From Arthonia radiata (Eukaryota; Ascomycota; Arthoniomycetes; Arthoniales; Arthoniaceae): a stretch of 64,000 nucleotides of DNA. The stretch spans positions 1,469,346 to 1,533,345 of the forward strand of contig PSQN01000016.1 of assembly GCA_002989075.1 (NCBI GenBank), read 5' to 3'. The position numbers and the translations under genes were made by a program. Below are positions 1-12,036 of the stretch, piece after piece. The notes under the pieces were generated by a model. It was not told the DNA's origin. It saw only the letters and a list, made by a program, of their open reading frames with translations, and did no database searches. Position 1 is the first letter of the stretch, and every line of letters begins with the position of its first letter.

Positions 1-924
1 ATGGATTGGAAGACGTCGGGGAGAAGGTGGGCGGTGTAGCCGTTTGTGGCGAGAATGACATTCGAGGCTTGCATACTTCTGTCTCTGGAGCGGACTGTCC
101 AGCTTGAATCTCCTCGCTGCTCGAGTGCGGTGACAGGCGTGTTCGCATAGATCTTCAAGCCTTTCGATTGCGCCACTTCGAGCACACCAGTAGCGAACTT
201 GTAGCTGTGCACGCTGCCTGCTTCCTTGTACTCGACGGCGCCGAGCGCATCCGGACACAGGAAGCGTCTTCGCGCCTCATCTCGGCCAATGATTGTATAG
301 CGCTCGCACTCGCCATCAATATGCGTATTCATGTAGCTCGTACATTTCTTTGCAGTCTCGAGCTGTTCGGCATCGTATATTACGTCGACGGTGCTCGAAG
401 GATGGACATCGCAATCAATCCCATGCTCTCCTACCAGAGCGTGTGTCGCTTTCACGTTGGCGTGCTCCAGCTTCGCGATGCGGACAGCTTCATCGAAGCC
501 TAACGCCTCGAGCTCATGTGGGAAGTGGCGGTATGATGCGCCCTGATATGAAATTAGCACGTGTCTTGCTCGTTGCCCACAACGCCTCGCTGCTAGAGGC
601 GGACCCCAAGGGATAGGAAGGATCGTTCTCTTCATGTATAGCAAAGGTACATCAACACCACACCTTTGTGTGGCCTCCATTACGACCTGTCGCTCCACTG
701 CATACTTCTCTAGCTTCGAGCATCACTACATGTGCAGACGGTTTCTTTTGAAGCATGTTGAGAGCCATGCAAGCACCGCTGATGCCGCTGCCAACAACGA
801 CATAGTCTGCGTTGTCCGTCCATGCTGACGGCGGGCGGATGTTTGGCTGGTGGGTGGCTTGCCAATAGGACTGTGTCGGATTAGCGACTGGTAACGAGAC
901 AAGTAGCGTTGAGCGCTCGTCCAT
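1..924 (-). CDS. FAD-dependent oxidoreductase (DAO family), 3' part cut by window edge
   Basis: Two exons are visible: 924-664 and 542-1, with an intron at 663-543 (GTGTGG donor, GCTAAT branch, ATCAG acceptor). The coding frame leaves the window at base 1. Residues 45-50 form the Rossmann GxGxxG (GSGISG) that binds FAD ADP. Residues 77-85 carry GATGRNGGH, the second FAD motif of the fungal family related to D-amino-acid oxidase and glycine oxidase. Exon 2 continues in the family pattern, with YRHFPHELEALG soon after the junction and an ILATNGYTAHLLPD motif near the edge. The start at 924 gives the usual N-terminal LPVxNPTQSYW segment and no signal peptide. These enzymes oxidise small amine substrates with O2 as acceptor. 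The substrate cannot be read here. Family assignment is firm; the specific function is unknown. Confidence 0.9.
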
Positions 925-1387
925 TGCTGTTCGCCGGGAAATGCCTTCAGAAATTCTATCAATAGCTTGTGGTATTCAAACAAATGGCGTGTTCGTCCAC
1001 TGATGTTTTGGAAAGAGTAAGAGTGGACGCGTTATCTTGCTTTAGACATGCCGCGGAAGCGTTTGCTGTGCGCGGGGACCTGATCGTCAGGTACAAGGTT
1101 GCTCGTGCAGCTATTACGTTCATGTATCACTGAGGTTTGCAGCATCCAATGCATGTCTTTTTTAGTAAGAAACAATTGATAAAATGGCTCACGGCCGGAT
1201 ATTGCTGTAATTACATAACGACCATTGTGTACTGCAACGATGTGGTGACTTTGCTTTCTGTGACACCAAGCACTATACTTCGATCAGAGACCTTTTCCCA
1301 AATATTGAAACCCGAAAGCATTGCTCCGATAACCCTCGCAGTGTAAATTAAAATCTATACAGCCATGGACACATCAAGCGCATTGCT
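925..1387. other. intergenic, no gene seen
   Basis: This is upstream of the oxidoreductase and downstream of the GPI-anchored protein gene. Only short unsupported frames are present. It presumably holds the oxidoreductase promoter. Confidence 0.6.
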
Positions 1388-1997
1388 TTACAAAAAAGCG
1401 GCGAAGATGAGACCGACGAGACCAAGGGCACCGCCGCTGACTTGGATAGCAGCAGCGCCGTTGGTCGGTTGGGAGCCGGAAGATGAGGAGGCTTTTGAGC
1501 TGCTGCGCGAGCCGCTGGTGCTGGAAGAGCCAGTGCTGGAGGAGTCGGAAGAAGAGCTGGAGCTGGATGGGGTCGCGTTGGGAGTCGCGTTAGGAGTGCC
1601 AGCAGGAGTGCCAGGGGTACCAGCGCTCGGGTAGTTGTACAAAGCCGGAGTCGCGCCAGCGCCCATTGGTGCCATGTACGAGCCGCCGCTTGGGTAGTAC
1701 GGTGCTGCAGCCGGGGTGGTCATGCCAGCGGGGATGGTCACGACGGCCGGCTGACTGGTCACCACGTTTGTATTGACGTCAGTGTTGACGGTTGGGATGC
1801 CTGTGGAAACACATGTCAGTGATGCTGCATTGAAGCCGGAGACGCGCGCACGCGCAAGGAGAGAACTCACCAGTGACGACGCCGAGGGAGTTTGTCTGGG
1901 TAAGGAAGGCGGTCGCCGGGTTGCTGTAGGCGACAGAGGAGGAAGCGCTTTGCGCAACGGCAGCGCCCGCGAAAGCAAGAGCAGCGACAGTCTTCAT
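1388..1997 (-). CDS. Ser/Thr-rich secreted protein with predicted GPI anchor
   Basis: Exons 1997-1871 and 1800-1388, joined in phase across a 70-bp intron (GTGAGT...CCACAG), give 179 residues. The N-terminus MKTVAALAFAGAAVAQ is a classical signal peptide ending near residue 16. The middle is low-complexity (NATP repeats, then a serine run with SSSTGSSSTSG). The C-terminus has a small-residue site (NGAAA) followed by a hydrophobic tail ending AALF-like (GLVGLIFAAFL), the layout of a GPI attachment signal. Such proteins sit on the plasma membrane or in the cell wall. No enzymatic domain is seen, so the role is unknown; a structural wall mannoprotein is a reasonable guess. Confidence 0.85.
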
Positions 1998-3131
1998 TGT
2001 TGTGGTGTTTGGATGAATGGCGTGGTAATTAGAGAATTTGAAGTGGTTTGATGCTGAATAGCTTGACTGGAATTGATTACTGGTAAACGATTGACTGTGG
2101 TGGGTATTATTAAACGTGTGGATGTCGAATTGGTGGAAAGTTCGATGAAGGAGAGAAGATGAGCGAGAAGAAGGGGAGCTGAGGACTTGGAAGAGACTGC
2201 TCGCTTCAGGGGTTCCCAAATTGCTTTCGGGCCAATGGTCCAATCACGTCGGAGCCGAACCTCATTGACGCGCTAGCACCGCGCTGACTCGGAAATCCAG
2301 ATCCTTTCCGACGCGTCTCCGCCTTGCGTGCTTGCATCCAATACTCACTGCACGAAAGCGTCTTATCCACTCGTATTCCAGCAGACAACGGGATGTTCGC
2401 TAAATAGTCGAGCTGCAAGATGGAGCCCGGAGTCTGTACGTAGCAGCTCATGAAAAGCTTCGGCGCTGTTGCCTCACAACAATCTCTACTGGACTATGTG
2501 CCTCAATGAAGTGCTAGATAGAGCCGCGCAAGCAATGTGTTGCTATTCTGGCGCTGTATACTCATTCGTTGGCTCTTATGAAGAAGAGTGCAGAATTGAA
2601 ATCCCCTGGGCCCTGTACCTCTGTACATGTGTGCATTAGCCACTAGATCGGGATCTCTACAGTAATAGCTGCCCTTTGCTGGCAGTCGTTAGTACCCAGG
2701 AAAGGGTCCTCGTGAGCAGCGTCAATGGTGTCTATCAACGTCTCAGCTGCATTAATTTGCTCGGCACCGTAACCTGTTCCCTGCTGGATACTGCAATAGC
2801 ATAAGCGTCCTTACATATAGCGGATGTATGCGACCTCCTGGACTACTCATTGTAGGTCTCCGTGCCCTTCGTTCGCCCTGAGCTCTTCGTCCTCTCAAGG
2901 TCCATCACTGAACTCTGCGCATTCGTCCTGCGTGTTCCGGATAGGCTATTGATGGTTTTTGGTCAGTCTCGCGCACCAGACCGTGCTTTGCGACAATAAC
3001 GCCTTGGGCGCTCGAGTACCTGGACTGTGATGGTGCGAATTGCGTGGTATTGCGCATCATCATCTGAATGTTTACGGGACGTTCATGCGATGCTTGAGCG
3101 GTGTCGCTGTATGTCATCTGCTCCGATTCTG
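1998..3131. other. intergenic region between GPI-protein promoter and vps26 3' end
   Basis: This contains the upstream region of the GPI-protein gene, with pyrimidine/purine-biased tracts around 2080-2200, and the 3' flank of vps26. The open frames here (for example 2206-2451 and 2905-3117 on the minus strand) have no recognisable domain and I do not call them. Confidence 0.55.
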
Positions 3132-4358
3132 CTATGAGACGGCCATCTGTTTGTTCTGCTCGATAGCCAGGGGCTGATTCTCCGGAGCTTGTCGAAACAA
3201 CACTATCTCGCTCTGCTTAAAATATCGTCTCGCGTCCTCGTCGATCAACACTAGACTGAGGTAGTATCTCGTACTGTACTTCTTGTTCACCTCCCTGAAC
3301 GTCGGCGTGAGGTCAAAGCCGCCCAGGAACAGTCGTATCGGTATCGTCTCCCCTCTCGACGGGCTGCCATCCATGATCTCGAACCGCACCAGAGTCTCAG
3401 ACTCATTGTACTGATTCGGTGGCGCGCCAGTCGTCTCTCGTCGGATGATGCTGAGCTCCATGTGCTTTATCTTCAGCCGTACCAGTAAGAAGTATATCCT
3501 CCCCACGATCACGTCTTTTAGGTGGTACTTGCTCTTCGAGTACTCAAACTCAATGTGTAGGCAGTCCTCGATCCCAACGTCCATTTTGATGCTGCTGTTG
3601 ATCTCCGGTGGTATTCGGTAAGAGTAGACCCAGAGGTCCTTTTCTCGCATGACGTCGGACATGCGGCGGGAGACTGTGGCGCGAATGAAATAGCGTAAGC
3701 GGACATTGATGCCGTTGTATGATTCGTATTGCTTTTCGACGTTCTTGAAGCTGAAGGAGTAGGTTTGAGCGTGATGTAGCTCGCCTGGGCTGGCGAGCTC
3801 TTGGGAGGTAGAGAGAAATTCGTAGTGGTTACCGCGGTCGAAGAACATTTCTGTGACTCTGGGTTAGAACACGACCGGACAGGGCGTCGAACAGGCGCGA
3901 GTCTGTGGGAGCTTCTGCTGCGGTGCGCTGGTGGACCTGACACCGGATGTGGGTCTGGCGTACCTATGCTGCCAATGAACTGGACCTTGATCCCGGTGTG
4001 CTCGAGTCTCTTGCCATCTTTCGGCCTGACTGTGACATTGCCTGTGACCGACTCGCCGTCGAAATATAGTGGGCTGTATGTGGACCGTTGTCAGCTGCTG
4101 ACCTGAGTGTGCGCAATTCTGGCAGTGCAGTTAATGCTCAGAGGCTCCTTACGCCTTCTCTCTCCTGTTCTTGTCCAACTTCGTTTCCACCATCATCCGA
4201 TCGTCAGTGTCTTGAAGGACCTGCGATATGTGATCAGCCAAAGGCAAGCATCCGCCATGGTGGGCCTCGTGCAGTGCAGTCGCAGCGGCATTGGTAGGTT
4301 TCAAAGCGGAATCACTTACAACATCGATCTCGCACGGAGGCGCGAAGAAGATAGACAT
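3132..4358 (-). CDS. vps26: Vps26, retromer cargo-recognition subunit
   Basis: Four exons (4358-4320, 4220-4153, 4073-3964, 3850-3132) join in phase to 311 residues; introns are GTAAGT, GTAAGG and GTACGC type. The N-terminus MSIFF and the segments PLYFDGESVTG, HTGIKVQFIGSIE, ELASPGELHHAQTY, KQYESYNGINVRLRYF, REKDLWVYSY, MDVGIEDCLHIEFEYSKS and DEDARRYFKQSEIVLFRQ are diagnostic for the Vps26 arrestin fold. The protein pairs with Vps35 and Vps29 on endosomes and returns cargo such as the CPY receptor to the Golgi. The first exon encodes only 13 residues and would be missed by a plain frame scan. Length is normal for fungi, allowing for a short C-terminal tail. Nothing suggests decay. Confidence 0.97.
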
Positions 4359-4861
4359 GTTGGCTCAAGCAGGACCGGGATCATGAATGGTCTGGCCGTT
4401 CATGAATCCATCGGGAACGCTCAAGTTCGCAAACAATGGTTCAGGGTGAGACGTGCCCTTTTCCGTCAACGTTTTTTCACGGCAGGGTTCAGGGGTGCTG
4501 TTGACTTATCACAGCTATGCCCTCTGTCGAAATATGAGTACGCATACGAACGATCAAGAATGTATGTATCAGTGGACTAAAGCACCGAGGAAAGCGAAAA
4601 TCTCTAATATGGAGCTCGTATGAACAAGGAAATGTACACTATTTACAGACTAGGGGTATCAAGTTCGCTCGCTCTTGCATTCTATACATCCTTTCTCTCC
4701 TTCTCTTCTGTAACAGATTGGGTATCTCAGCATTAGTATATTCACATCAGCAGAGTGTGATGTAGTTCTCTTCCTTCTGCACATCTTCCAGACCAGTAGG
4801 TCTTTCCATTTGCGGCTTCTTTCAACGAGTACTCCACATCGTTAAAGCTCCATTTGAATTG
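4359..4861. other. intergenic, vps26 promoter side
   Basis: This lies between the vps26 start and the 3' end of the large coiled-coil gene. A TC-rich stretch near 4685-4715 and AT-rich 3'-UTR-like sequence are visible. No gene is supported. Confidence 0.55.
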
Positions 4862-7800
4862 TCACGAGCTGCCGACAAGGTTCTCAGGCGGACCCAAAGG
4901 GCTCAAGACCGAATCCTGGGCAATCTCTTGCGACTCGCCCATCCCGTCTGCACCATCAGCAAGCTCATCTTCGAGGCTTCGGACTTGATCACCGCCTCTG
5001 TGTGCAAATGAAGCGTCATCGCCGCCAAACATGCCTGGTTCAGCCTCGAGCGGGGTGCGCAATGGGTCTTCATGCTCGCTCACAGAGACGCCCGCCGTAG
5101 CTTGAGGTGTCCTGGGTTTGGAAAGCCTTGACCTTGTTGGCGATAGCTGCGGGGAGATCTCCTCATCACCAGTAGCCTCAAGCTCATCTTCGAGGGACAT
5201 TGAGAGAGGCTGCGCGTCTAGCTCACGACCGTCGGTTGAGTAAGACGGCATTCGCTCTTGGTATCTGGTTCTCTGCATGGTTGACGTGGGTGTCGGCGTA
5301 CGTCGGACGTAGTTGGACGCGGGCGGAGTCATGAGACCCGTGAGAAATGTCTGGGCTGCGCTTGCAGATCTGCCAGCGACCTTGTCTGCGGAACCAATGG
5401 CAGTCGCGTCAGACAATGCAGAGTCCAAGCGCATTCCACGACGTGACGGCGTCGCGTTGGGACCGGCGACAGCATCGCGGATGGTTGACAAGCCTGGAGA
5501 GGCTTGCCCGCGTCGCCAATTGCCCCACGCGGCGGCTATTTGCGCGGCTCGAGGCGTCGCGAAATTTGACACGTCCCGGAGCATGTCGCGGCCTTGTTCC
5601 TGTAGCCCTTGAGATATGGCGCTGGCAGCAGTATTGCTAGCTGGTAAACCTGCTGCTTTGTTTGTCTGACCGATGAGGCGTTCTTTCTCCTGCTGCTCCA
5701 TTTGGAGATTCGCACGAATTCGAATAGCAGCATCTCGGGCCTCGATGTGATCATAGCCTTCGCCAGACAACATGTCAACGAGGTCACTCAAGTCATCAAC
5801 GCGCACACCGAATAGCTCACGAAGCCAGTTGATCTCAGTCTCACGAGCAACAAGCTTTGTTTCGGCATCTCTGGCCTTCAACAGTCCTCCACGCTCGAAC
5901 TCAAGAGATTCAATGCGGGTTTCGCGCTCTTGCAGCTGCTCCTGTAGAACAACGATGGACTCACGCAGAGCCTGTGGCGAGACACGATCTGACGGCCTCA
6001 AGCTCTCGCGATTCTGGGCTTTCGTAGTCTGTTGCTGTTGAGCTGCAGTGGCGGCAGCCTGGGCTGCTGACTGTGCGACAGTGACTTTATCTTCGAGGTG
6101 CTTGCACTTGTCGTCTAGAAGCTGGAGCTTGCCGTCCTTGACTTTAAGAGCCTCACTGAAGTGGACCTCGGCGCGTTGTTGGTCACCAAGCGCACGTCGC
6201 ATAGCTAAAGCATGCTCGCGAGACAAGTCTGCTACGTGCCGATCGAAGCGAGCACGCTCCTCGTTACGAGCTATGCTGACATTCTCCATAGTCTCGCGGA
6301 CTGCATTAGTGCGAGCTTTGTTCGCCTCTTCAGTTCGACGACCGTAATCTTTTCGCTGATGCTCCGCTTCAGCTTTTACAGTTTGCAGCTCCTGACGGAC
6401 ATGGTGTAATCGAGTCTCGAGCTCGGTGCGGACACCATCGAATTTACGCCTCGCGACTTCCAACTCGGCCTCGACAAGGCCTTTGCCACGCTGGAATTCG
6501 GATCGCGCGATGTCTTTGGCTTCCATTGCCTCTCTCTCGCGCATGTTGATGTCGCTTTGTGCAGCTAGATTGGCATCGCGCAATTTCTGTACATCCGCAG
6601 TCAGACGCGCATGCGAGTGTCGTGTCTCTTCTAGTTGTACGGACGCCTTGATCGCGTTTCGCTCATGTGTCGCCATGACTTGCAGATTGCCCTCGAGGCG
6701 TTGACGGACCCGCATTTCCTCCTCGAGCCGCGCAGAGAGCACGGTAAGCTCTTTCACAGCTTCTTCGTCTTTGCGGCGGAAAGCATCACGATCGGAAGTA
6801 TGAGAATTGGTCGAGAATTGCAGCTTCTCTTTCAGTGCCTCGATCCTATCTGTTTTCTTCACACTTGCCTCGCGTTCATCGGCAAAATTGCGCGCAACGC
6901 CAGCCAGCTTCTCCTGCAACGATTCGGCTTTGCTGTGAAACTCTCCTCGTTCTTGTCGATGCTGTTCGACTTCCTGACGTAACTTGTCAAGTACGATCTG
7001 AAGTTCCTCCCTACCTTGCCTGACAGAGTCGCGCTCTTCACGCCAGCGATCGGCCGTCTTGCGATACTCGTCCAATGTGGCCTCAAGAGCAGAGACTTGA
7101 TTTGACTGGCCGGAGAGTCGTACCTTCAGCTCTCTTTCGGCTTTCTCCAGGTTCTCGATCCGATCTTGGGCGGCTTGCTTATCTCGGCGAAGGCTTTGGA
7201 TGTGATGGTCAGTATGAGTCTGGTTCTCTTTGTAGAGGCTGATCTCCTTCTCTGAAAGCTCAAGCATTTTCTCTACATCTTTGTACCTAGACTCAGCGTC
7301 GCTACGAAGACGCACTTCTGATTCAATACGCTCGAGATTGGCAGTCGCGGCACCGTGTGAAGCATCAGTCGTCGAAGCAATGGCTTCTTTGATGCCCGCT
7401 GAAGCGATAGCCTCCATGATGATTGAACGGATATGCTCAGGCTCGAGGGCCGTATCTTCAGCTTTCGAAAAATTCACGACCTCTTTAACGATTGCACGAA
7501 TCTCATCAGGGTCAAATGCCGGTGCTGGTGAAGGTGCGTTGGCCTTGACTGCTTCAGCAACGATGCCGCGGAGCTTCTGCTCCTCCAGAGGCTCACGTGG
7601 TCCGCCGAAAGCCTTGATTGTTTCAGCAACAACTAACTTCATGTGCTCGGGATCGAACTGATCAGCGATAGGCGTAGATGACTTCATCGCTTCGGTAACG
7701 ATGGCCCGCATCTGATCTGGATTCATGGACGAGGATGCTATGCCGAAGGATTTGATCGTCTCCGCGACGACAAGCCTCATATGCTCAGGGTCGAACTCCG

Positions 7801-10800
7801 CTGCGGGCGCAGATTGAGCAGAAGATACTTTTACAGCGTCGGTAACAATTGAACGCATTTGTTCACGGTCTAACGGCTGCGATTCGGGGGCCATTGAGGC
7901 TACCGCCTGATTAATTAGTGATCGAATTTGCTCTGTATCCATGGTAGGCGTTGTAGGCGCAGATGCCTTCACGACATCTGCGATTAAGGAAAGAATGCGC
8001 TCAGTGTCGAATGCTGGTGCTTGTGGTGGTCCAGAAGCCTTGACTGATTCTGCGACGACTAATCTCATCTGCTCCACGTCAAGTCCACCTCTGCCATATT
8101 CAGAAGATGATAGTGCGCTTTGAACGATGGCTCGTACTTGCTTCGCATCGAGGTCGTGTTCTCTTGTGCTCAATGGTCTCAGTTCATCTCCGATTATCGC
8201 ACGAATCTCTCTAGCATCAAGAGCGTGGTGCTTGTCGCTCAATGGCTTCAATTCCTCTGCAATCATGGAACGAATTTCACTGGCATCTGGAATAGCAGTA
8301 TTGCCCATGGCCAAGGGCTTAATGGCGTCCATAACGACGGATCGAATCTGCTCTAGCTTCGCTTGAGATCGTCGTGCACGTCGACCTGGCCGAGTCTCAT
8401 CAGCATTGCCCTCGTCATCAGCATCACTGTCCGTTCTTTCCGTAGCTGCCGGTAGAGGCGCATGCGTTGAAGCAGCCCTAACAGACGAATCGACGTCTTT
8501 GAGTGACTGCTGCAGTGGGTTCAGGTGCTGCTGTAACACGCCCTCGATCAGACTCTTGATGCGAGTGTCGAAGAATTGCGCATGTGGCACGAGCTTTGAT
8601 TCGTCTCCCGACTCCAGCATGTCATCCCAATCGCTGATTTGAGTGTCCTGCGTGCCCACTAGTTTTCGTACAGGAGAGGCGCTATTTCTCATCGACTGTT
8701 GCTGCTCACGGATCCAGTCCGCAGAGACCGCAGGACTTTGCCTTTTGGGAACAGCCTCAAGCGCAGACAATTTTGATTCACGGAGCAAGGGGCTGTCGTC
8801 ATGCGGCTGTTCTCTCTTGACTGGCGACTTCACCGGCGCGGGGAGCTTGTTGTGTTGCTCTTGCTCTTCGATGCCAAATTCAGGGGCACCATTCAAGTTC
8901 TCCATGATAGCATCAATTTCTTGGTAAGTGGGTGACAGCGGCCTCGATGGTGATGGCGGACTCCTGCTTCGAGACTGTTGTCCCGCAAGGGACGCATCTC
9001 GGGCTGAGGACGCGGATGCTTCCTTCACTGCAGGTACCTGAGGGGCGGCATCATGGTCGTCAATGTCTTGCACTGTGTTCATCCTCTTGTGTGGAGGGAC
9101 ATACGTGCCGTTCACAGGCTTTTCTTGCTTCGAGACCTCGGTTTGTGGACGCTGCTTTGCAACGTCGAGACCAAATTCGTGCCAGGGCTCCTTGTCTACA
9201 TCATCAAAATCACTGTCTTTTTCATCGATCATATTGTCGAGCTTGGGAAGTGTAGTTGGTATGCCGAGCTTATTGCCACCCGTCGCTGATGGGGGCAAGT
9301 CGAACTTGGGCTCGTTCTGCCCGTCCAACATCGTGGGCTTGCTGCGCTTGAACCGCTCACTACCCTGCGCAATACGTCCCTCTTCGTCTTCTTGCAAGTC
9401 AGCATCTTCTTTCCCCTTCTGCGGAATCACGTTCGGATTAACGATTGGAATTGCTTTTGATTTCTTCATCGGTTTGATGATGTCCTCCGTGGGATTGATT
9501 GGGCTGAAGATTCTGTCACGGGCGAATTGCTCCTTGTTAGTACCCTCTTTCGAAGCTAGCTGGGCATGGGGCTTCTTTGCGGAAAAGTCGAAGGCAGAGG
9601 AAAAGTTGAAATTGCTTTGTTCTGGGGGCTTGAACACTGGTGCTGTGACATTGAAGTTTCCGCCACCAGTCGTCTCGCCATTTGCATGCGCAGTAAGGAG
9701 GGAGACAGCAGGCCTGGTGGCTGCACTGCTGGTTGGACTTGCAGGCATGAATGGGTTTTTATCCATGGATGTCTTCTTGACAAGGGCAGGTTTAGGCTCA
9801 GGCTCAAACTTGAACTCCTTTGCCTCGACATTAAAGCCGGAAGACGAGGCTTTGGATGCATGACTAGGGGCGCTGCGGTAGCCCGTCGGCTGTGTTGGCG
9901 GAGCTTGCGACTTTGCTGATGCAACCGAATGCGTCTGGGTTGGCGTGGTCGAGGCCGGGCGGTCTGCATTGACGTATTCACCAGGATAGTATTGTGCATT
10001 CTCAGCTTCTCTTTCGAGATTTTCGCTGATGTTGTGCCGATGACCGTGTGGCGTTGGGTAAGCAAGCTCGCCGTATGTCTGCTGCTGCGCGCGGTACGTC
10101 GGCGGGGGCGTTGATAGATCACGACGCTGTCGGGTCTGCGGAACGGACATGTCCTCAGCCAATACTGGGGTGTGCTCGAGAGGAAGAGTTCCATGACGCG
10201 AGAAACCAGGTGGTGCGTTGGAAACAAATTGCCCTGATTGCATGCGTGGCGTCTGTGTCTGAGAACGGTCCACGCGGAACATGTCGGGTGAGCCGCGTGA
10301 CTGCGCAGACGACATGCGTTGCAGCCCAGGCGGAAACGGCATGCCCATTTGTGGTGGCGGACCTGCGTTTGGATTGCCGGCTTGAAGAGAATGCTGCTGA
10401 TGTTGCTGGTTTCCATTCCCTTGGGCAGCCGGGTTGAAACCATGACCAGGGAATGGAAAACCAAATGTTGACTGCCTCGACATATGTCCGGGCCGACCTT
10501 GGGTTCCTACAGAAGCTGGCGAGCCCAGCGCCCCCACTGAGGTGTTGTTGGTGAAAGCTGCTGGCGAGAACGATCGTGCAGAGAATGGCTTATGGTGCTG
10601 ACTGTTGACGGACGAAGAAAGCGGAGGAGGCGAATTCGCAAGACCTGGGAAAGAGGCCGACGCCTGGCGTGACATTGCCTCAGCTGCGGACGGTGTCTCT
10701 TCTCCCGCAGGCTTGACGCCTAGGGCCTTCAGCTTGTTCTCCATCATCTGCTGCATGTAACCGTCCCATTTCCTTTTGTCTGGTATCATTACATTGCAGT

Positions 10801-12036
10801 TTCCTTGCTTTTGACTGGCGGCCTTCTCCTGCGCTTGATGGGTAGGATCGGGATAGACAGCGCAATTCTGCGTTGAGCCATCGTCGCCGATGCCGGCTGG
10901 GTGCTTGTCGAAGCCATAGTCGTAGCCTTGGACATTGAAGCCCTCGCGTTGAAGCTCTTGAAATCGCGAATGATATCTGCTCAGCGCCCTAAGAAAAAGA
11001 TGTCAGCACAGCCGCTTCTGAAGTTTGTTCAGTATTCGAACTAGACCCTTTGAGGCGACGCCAGCGCGCTAGCCGTCTGACAAGGAGTTTTACGGCAACA
11101 GAACGGGATGTGTGGATGCTCTGAGACGTACCAAGGTCGACGACGACGATCGAAATCCTCTTCCTCTTTCGGTATTCGAATCACACATGGTCTTCCTCGC
11201 TTCGACATCACCTTCTTTGCCGGTGTAAGCGTCCCCGATGCAGGCGTTGATGTTCGACGCACTAGGTCAGGTGTAGAAGGCTTGGACTGTGTAGGGTCAG
11301 GCTTCGGTGGAGCAAGAGCTGCTGGTTGAGCAGCGGTAACGGTGGATTCCTGAGATTTCTTCGTTTTTCGAGGAGGCGGAGCTGGCGCCGACGGCTGGCC
11401 CGAGGATTCCCCTAGATCGATGAGCGGACCTTCCTCAACAACTGCGAGCTTCTTCTTCTTCGTGGTAGAGGCTGGAGACGTGTTTGATCCTGATACTGAT
11501 GGAGGCGTCGTCTGCGGAAGTTGGACGCTGGACTTCTTTCTGATATGGCCGGGCTCGCTTTTTGGAGTGGATTGTGCAGTATCCGCGTCTGGCGTAGCCG
11601 GCACGTTCGACCTCTTTCTCGCATGCTTTGTCTCGCTCTGCGGCGTTGATTGAACAGTCTCTGCAACCAACGGCTTTACCGTTGACTTTGTGCGACTATG
11701 CGCGCTCTCAGCGAGCAAAGGAGGTTTTGGAGCGTCTTGAGCGCTCGCTGTCGGAGCTTGAACGGTAGACTTCTTTCTCCCGTGGACCTTCTCGGATACG
11801 GGTGTTGCTTGGTGGCTGTCCGCACTCTGCTGTGGCTCCTTTCTTTTGGGCTTCTGCGGCGGGGGATCCATTGGTTCATCAGCCCAACTATACTTCTCTT
11901 CTGGTTCAGCTTTCGACGGTACGGGAGGAAGCGCCTTCGTCGGTGTAGCTTTCTTCGTCGACTTGGGGGATGTGGGAGATTTCGGGGTCTCCGAGGGCTT
12001 TGCGGACTCGGACTCGGCGTACTTGGATGCAAGCAT
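4862..12036 (-). CDS. very large fungal repeat/coiled-coil protein (2343 aa)
   Basis: Two exons: 12036-11132 and 10988-4862. The junction uses a GTACGT donor and CTTAG acceptor and yields RRRPWALSRYHSRFQEL, a block I believe is conserved in fungal orthologs. The long second frame has no ATG of its own before residue 369, which supports adding the first exon. Residues 1-300 are basic, low-complexity and Ser/Pro/Lys-rich. Residues 300-1170 are mostly disordered. About 1177-1498 is a tandem helical repeat (separate entry). About 1500-1950 is a long heptad-rich coiled coil (Glu/Arg/Gln rich). A compact segment follows (INWLRELFGVRVDDLSDLV) before a disordered tail. I do not recognise a characterised family. 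Similar fungal proteins are loosely labelled myosin-like, and a cytoskeletal or scaffold role is inference. The start could lie further upstream. Confidence 0.85.
7400..8365 (-). repeat. 14 tandem copies of a ~23-residue helical repeat inside the coiled-coil protein
   Basis: The coding sequence for residues ~1177-1498 contains 14 successive degenerate units. Each starts like (E/Q)xR(S/A/L)(I/V)(I/V)xEA(V/I)K and ends with a short Pro/Ser/Ala linker plus (F/L)DxE. Unit length is 23-26 residues; 14 x 69 bp matches the span. DNA-level similarity between units is partial (recurring ATGCGT... and GTCGT... reverse-strand cores), indicating old duplication with divergence. Confidence 0.85.
10989..11131 (-). 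repeat. introner-like intron of the coiled-coil gene
   Basis: This 143-bp intron starts GTACGTCTCAGAGCATCCAC and has a TGTGCTGACAT branch region ending in CTTAG. Both ends resemble those of the hsp78 intron and of the copies at 12.1 and 28.5 kb; unrelated introns in this window do not show this. See findings. Confidence 0.55.
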
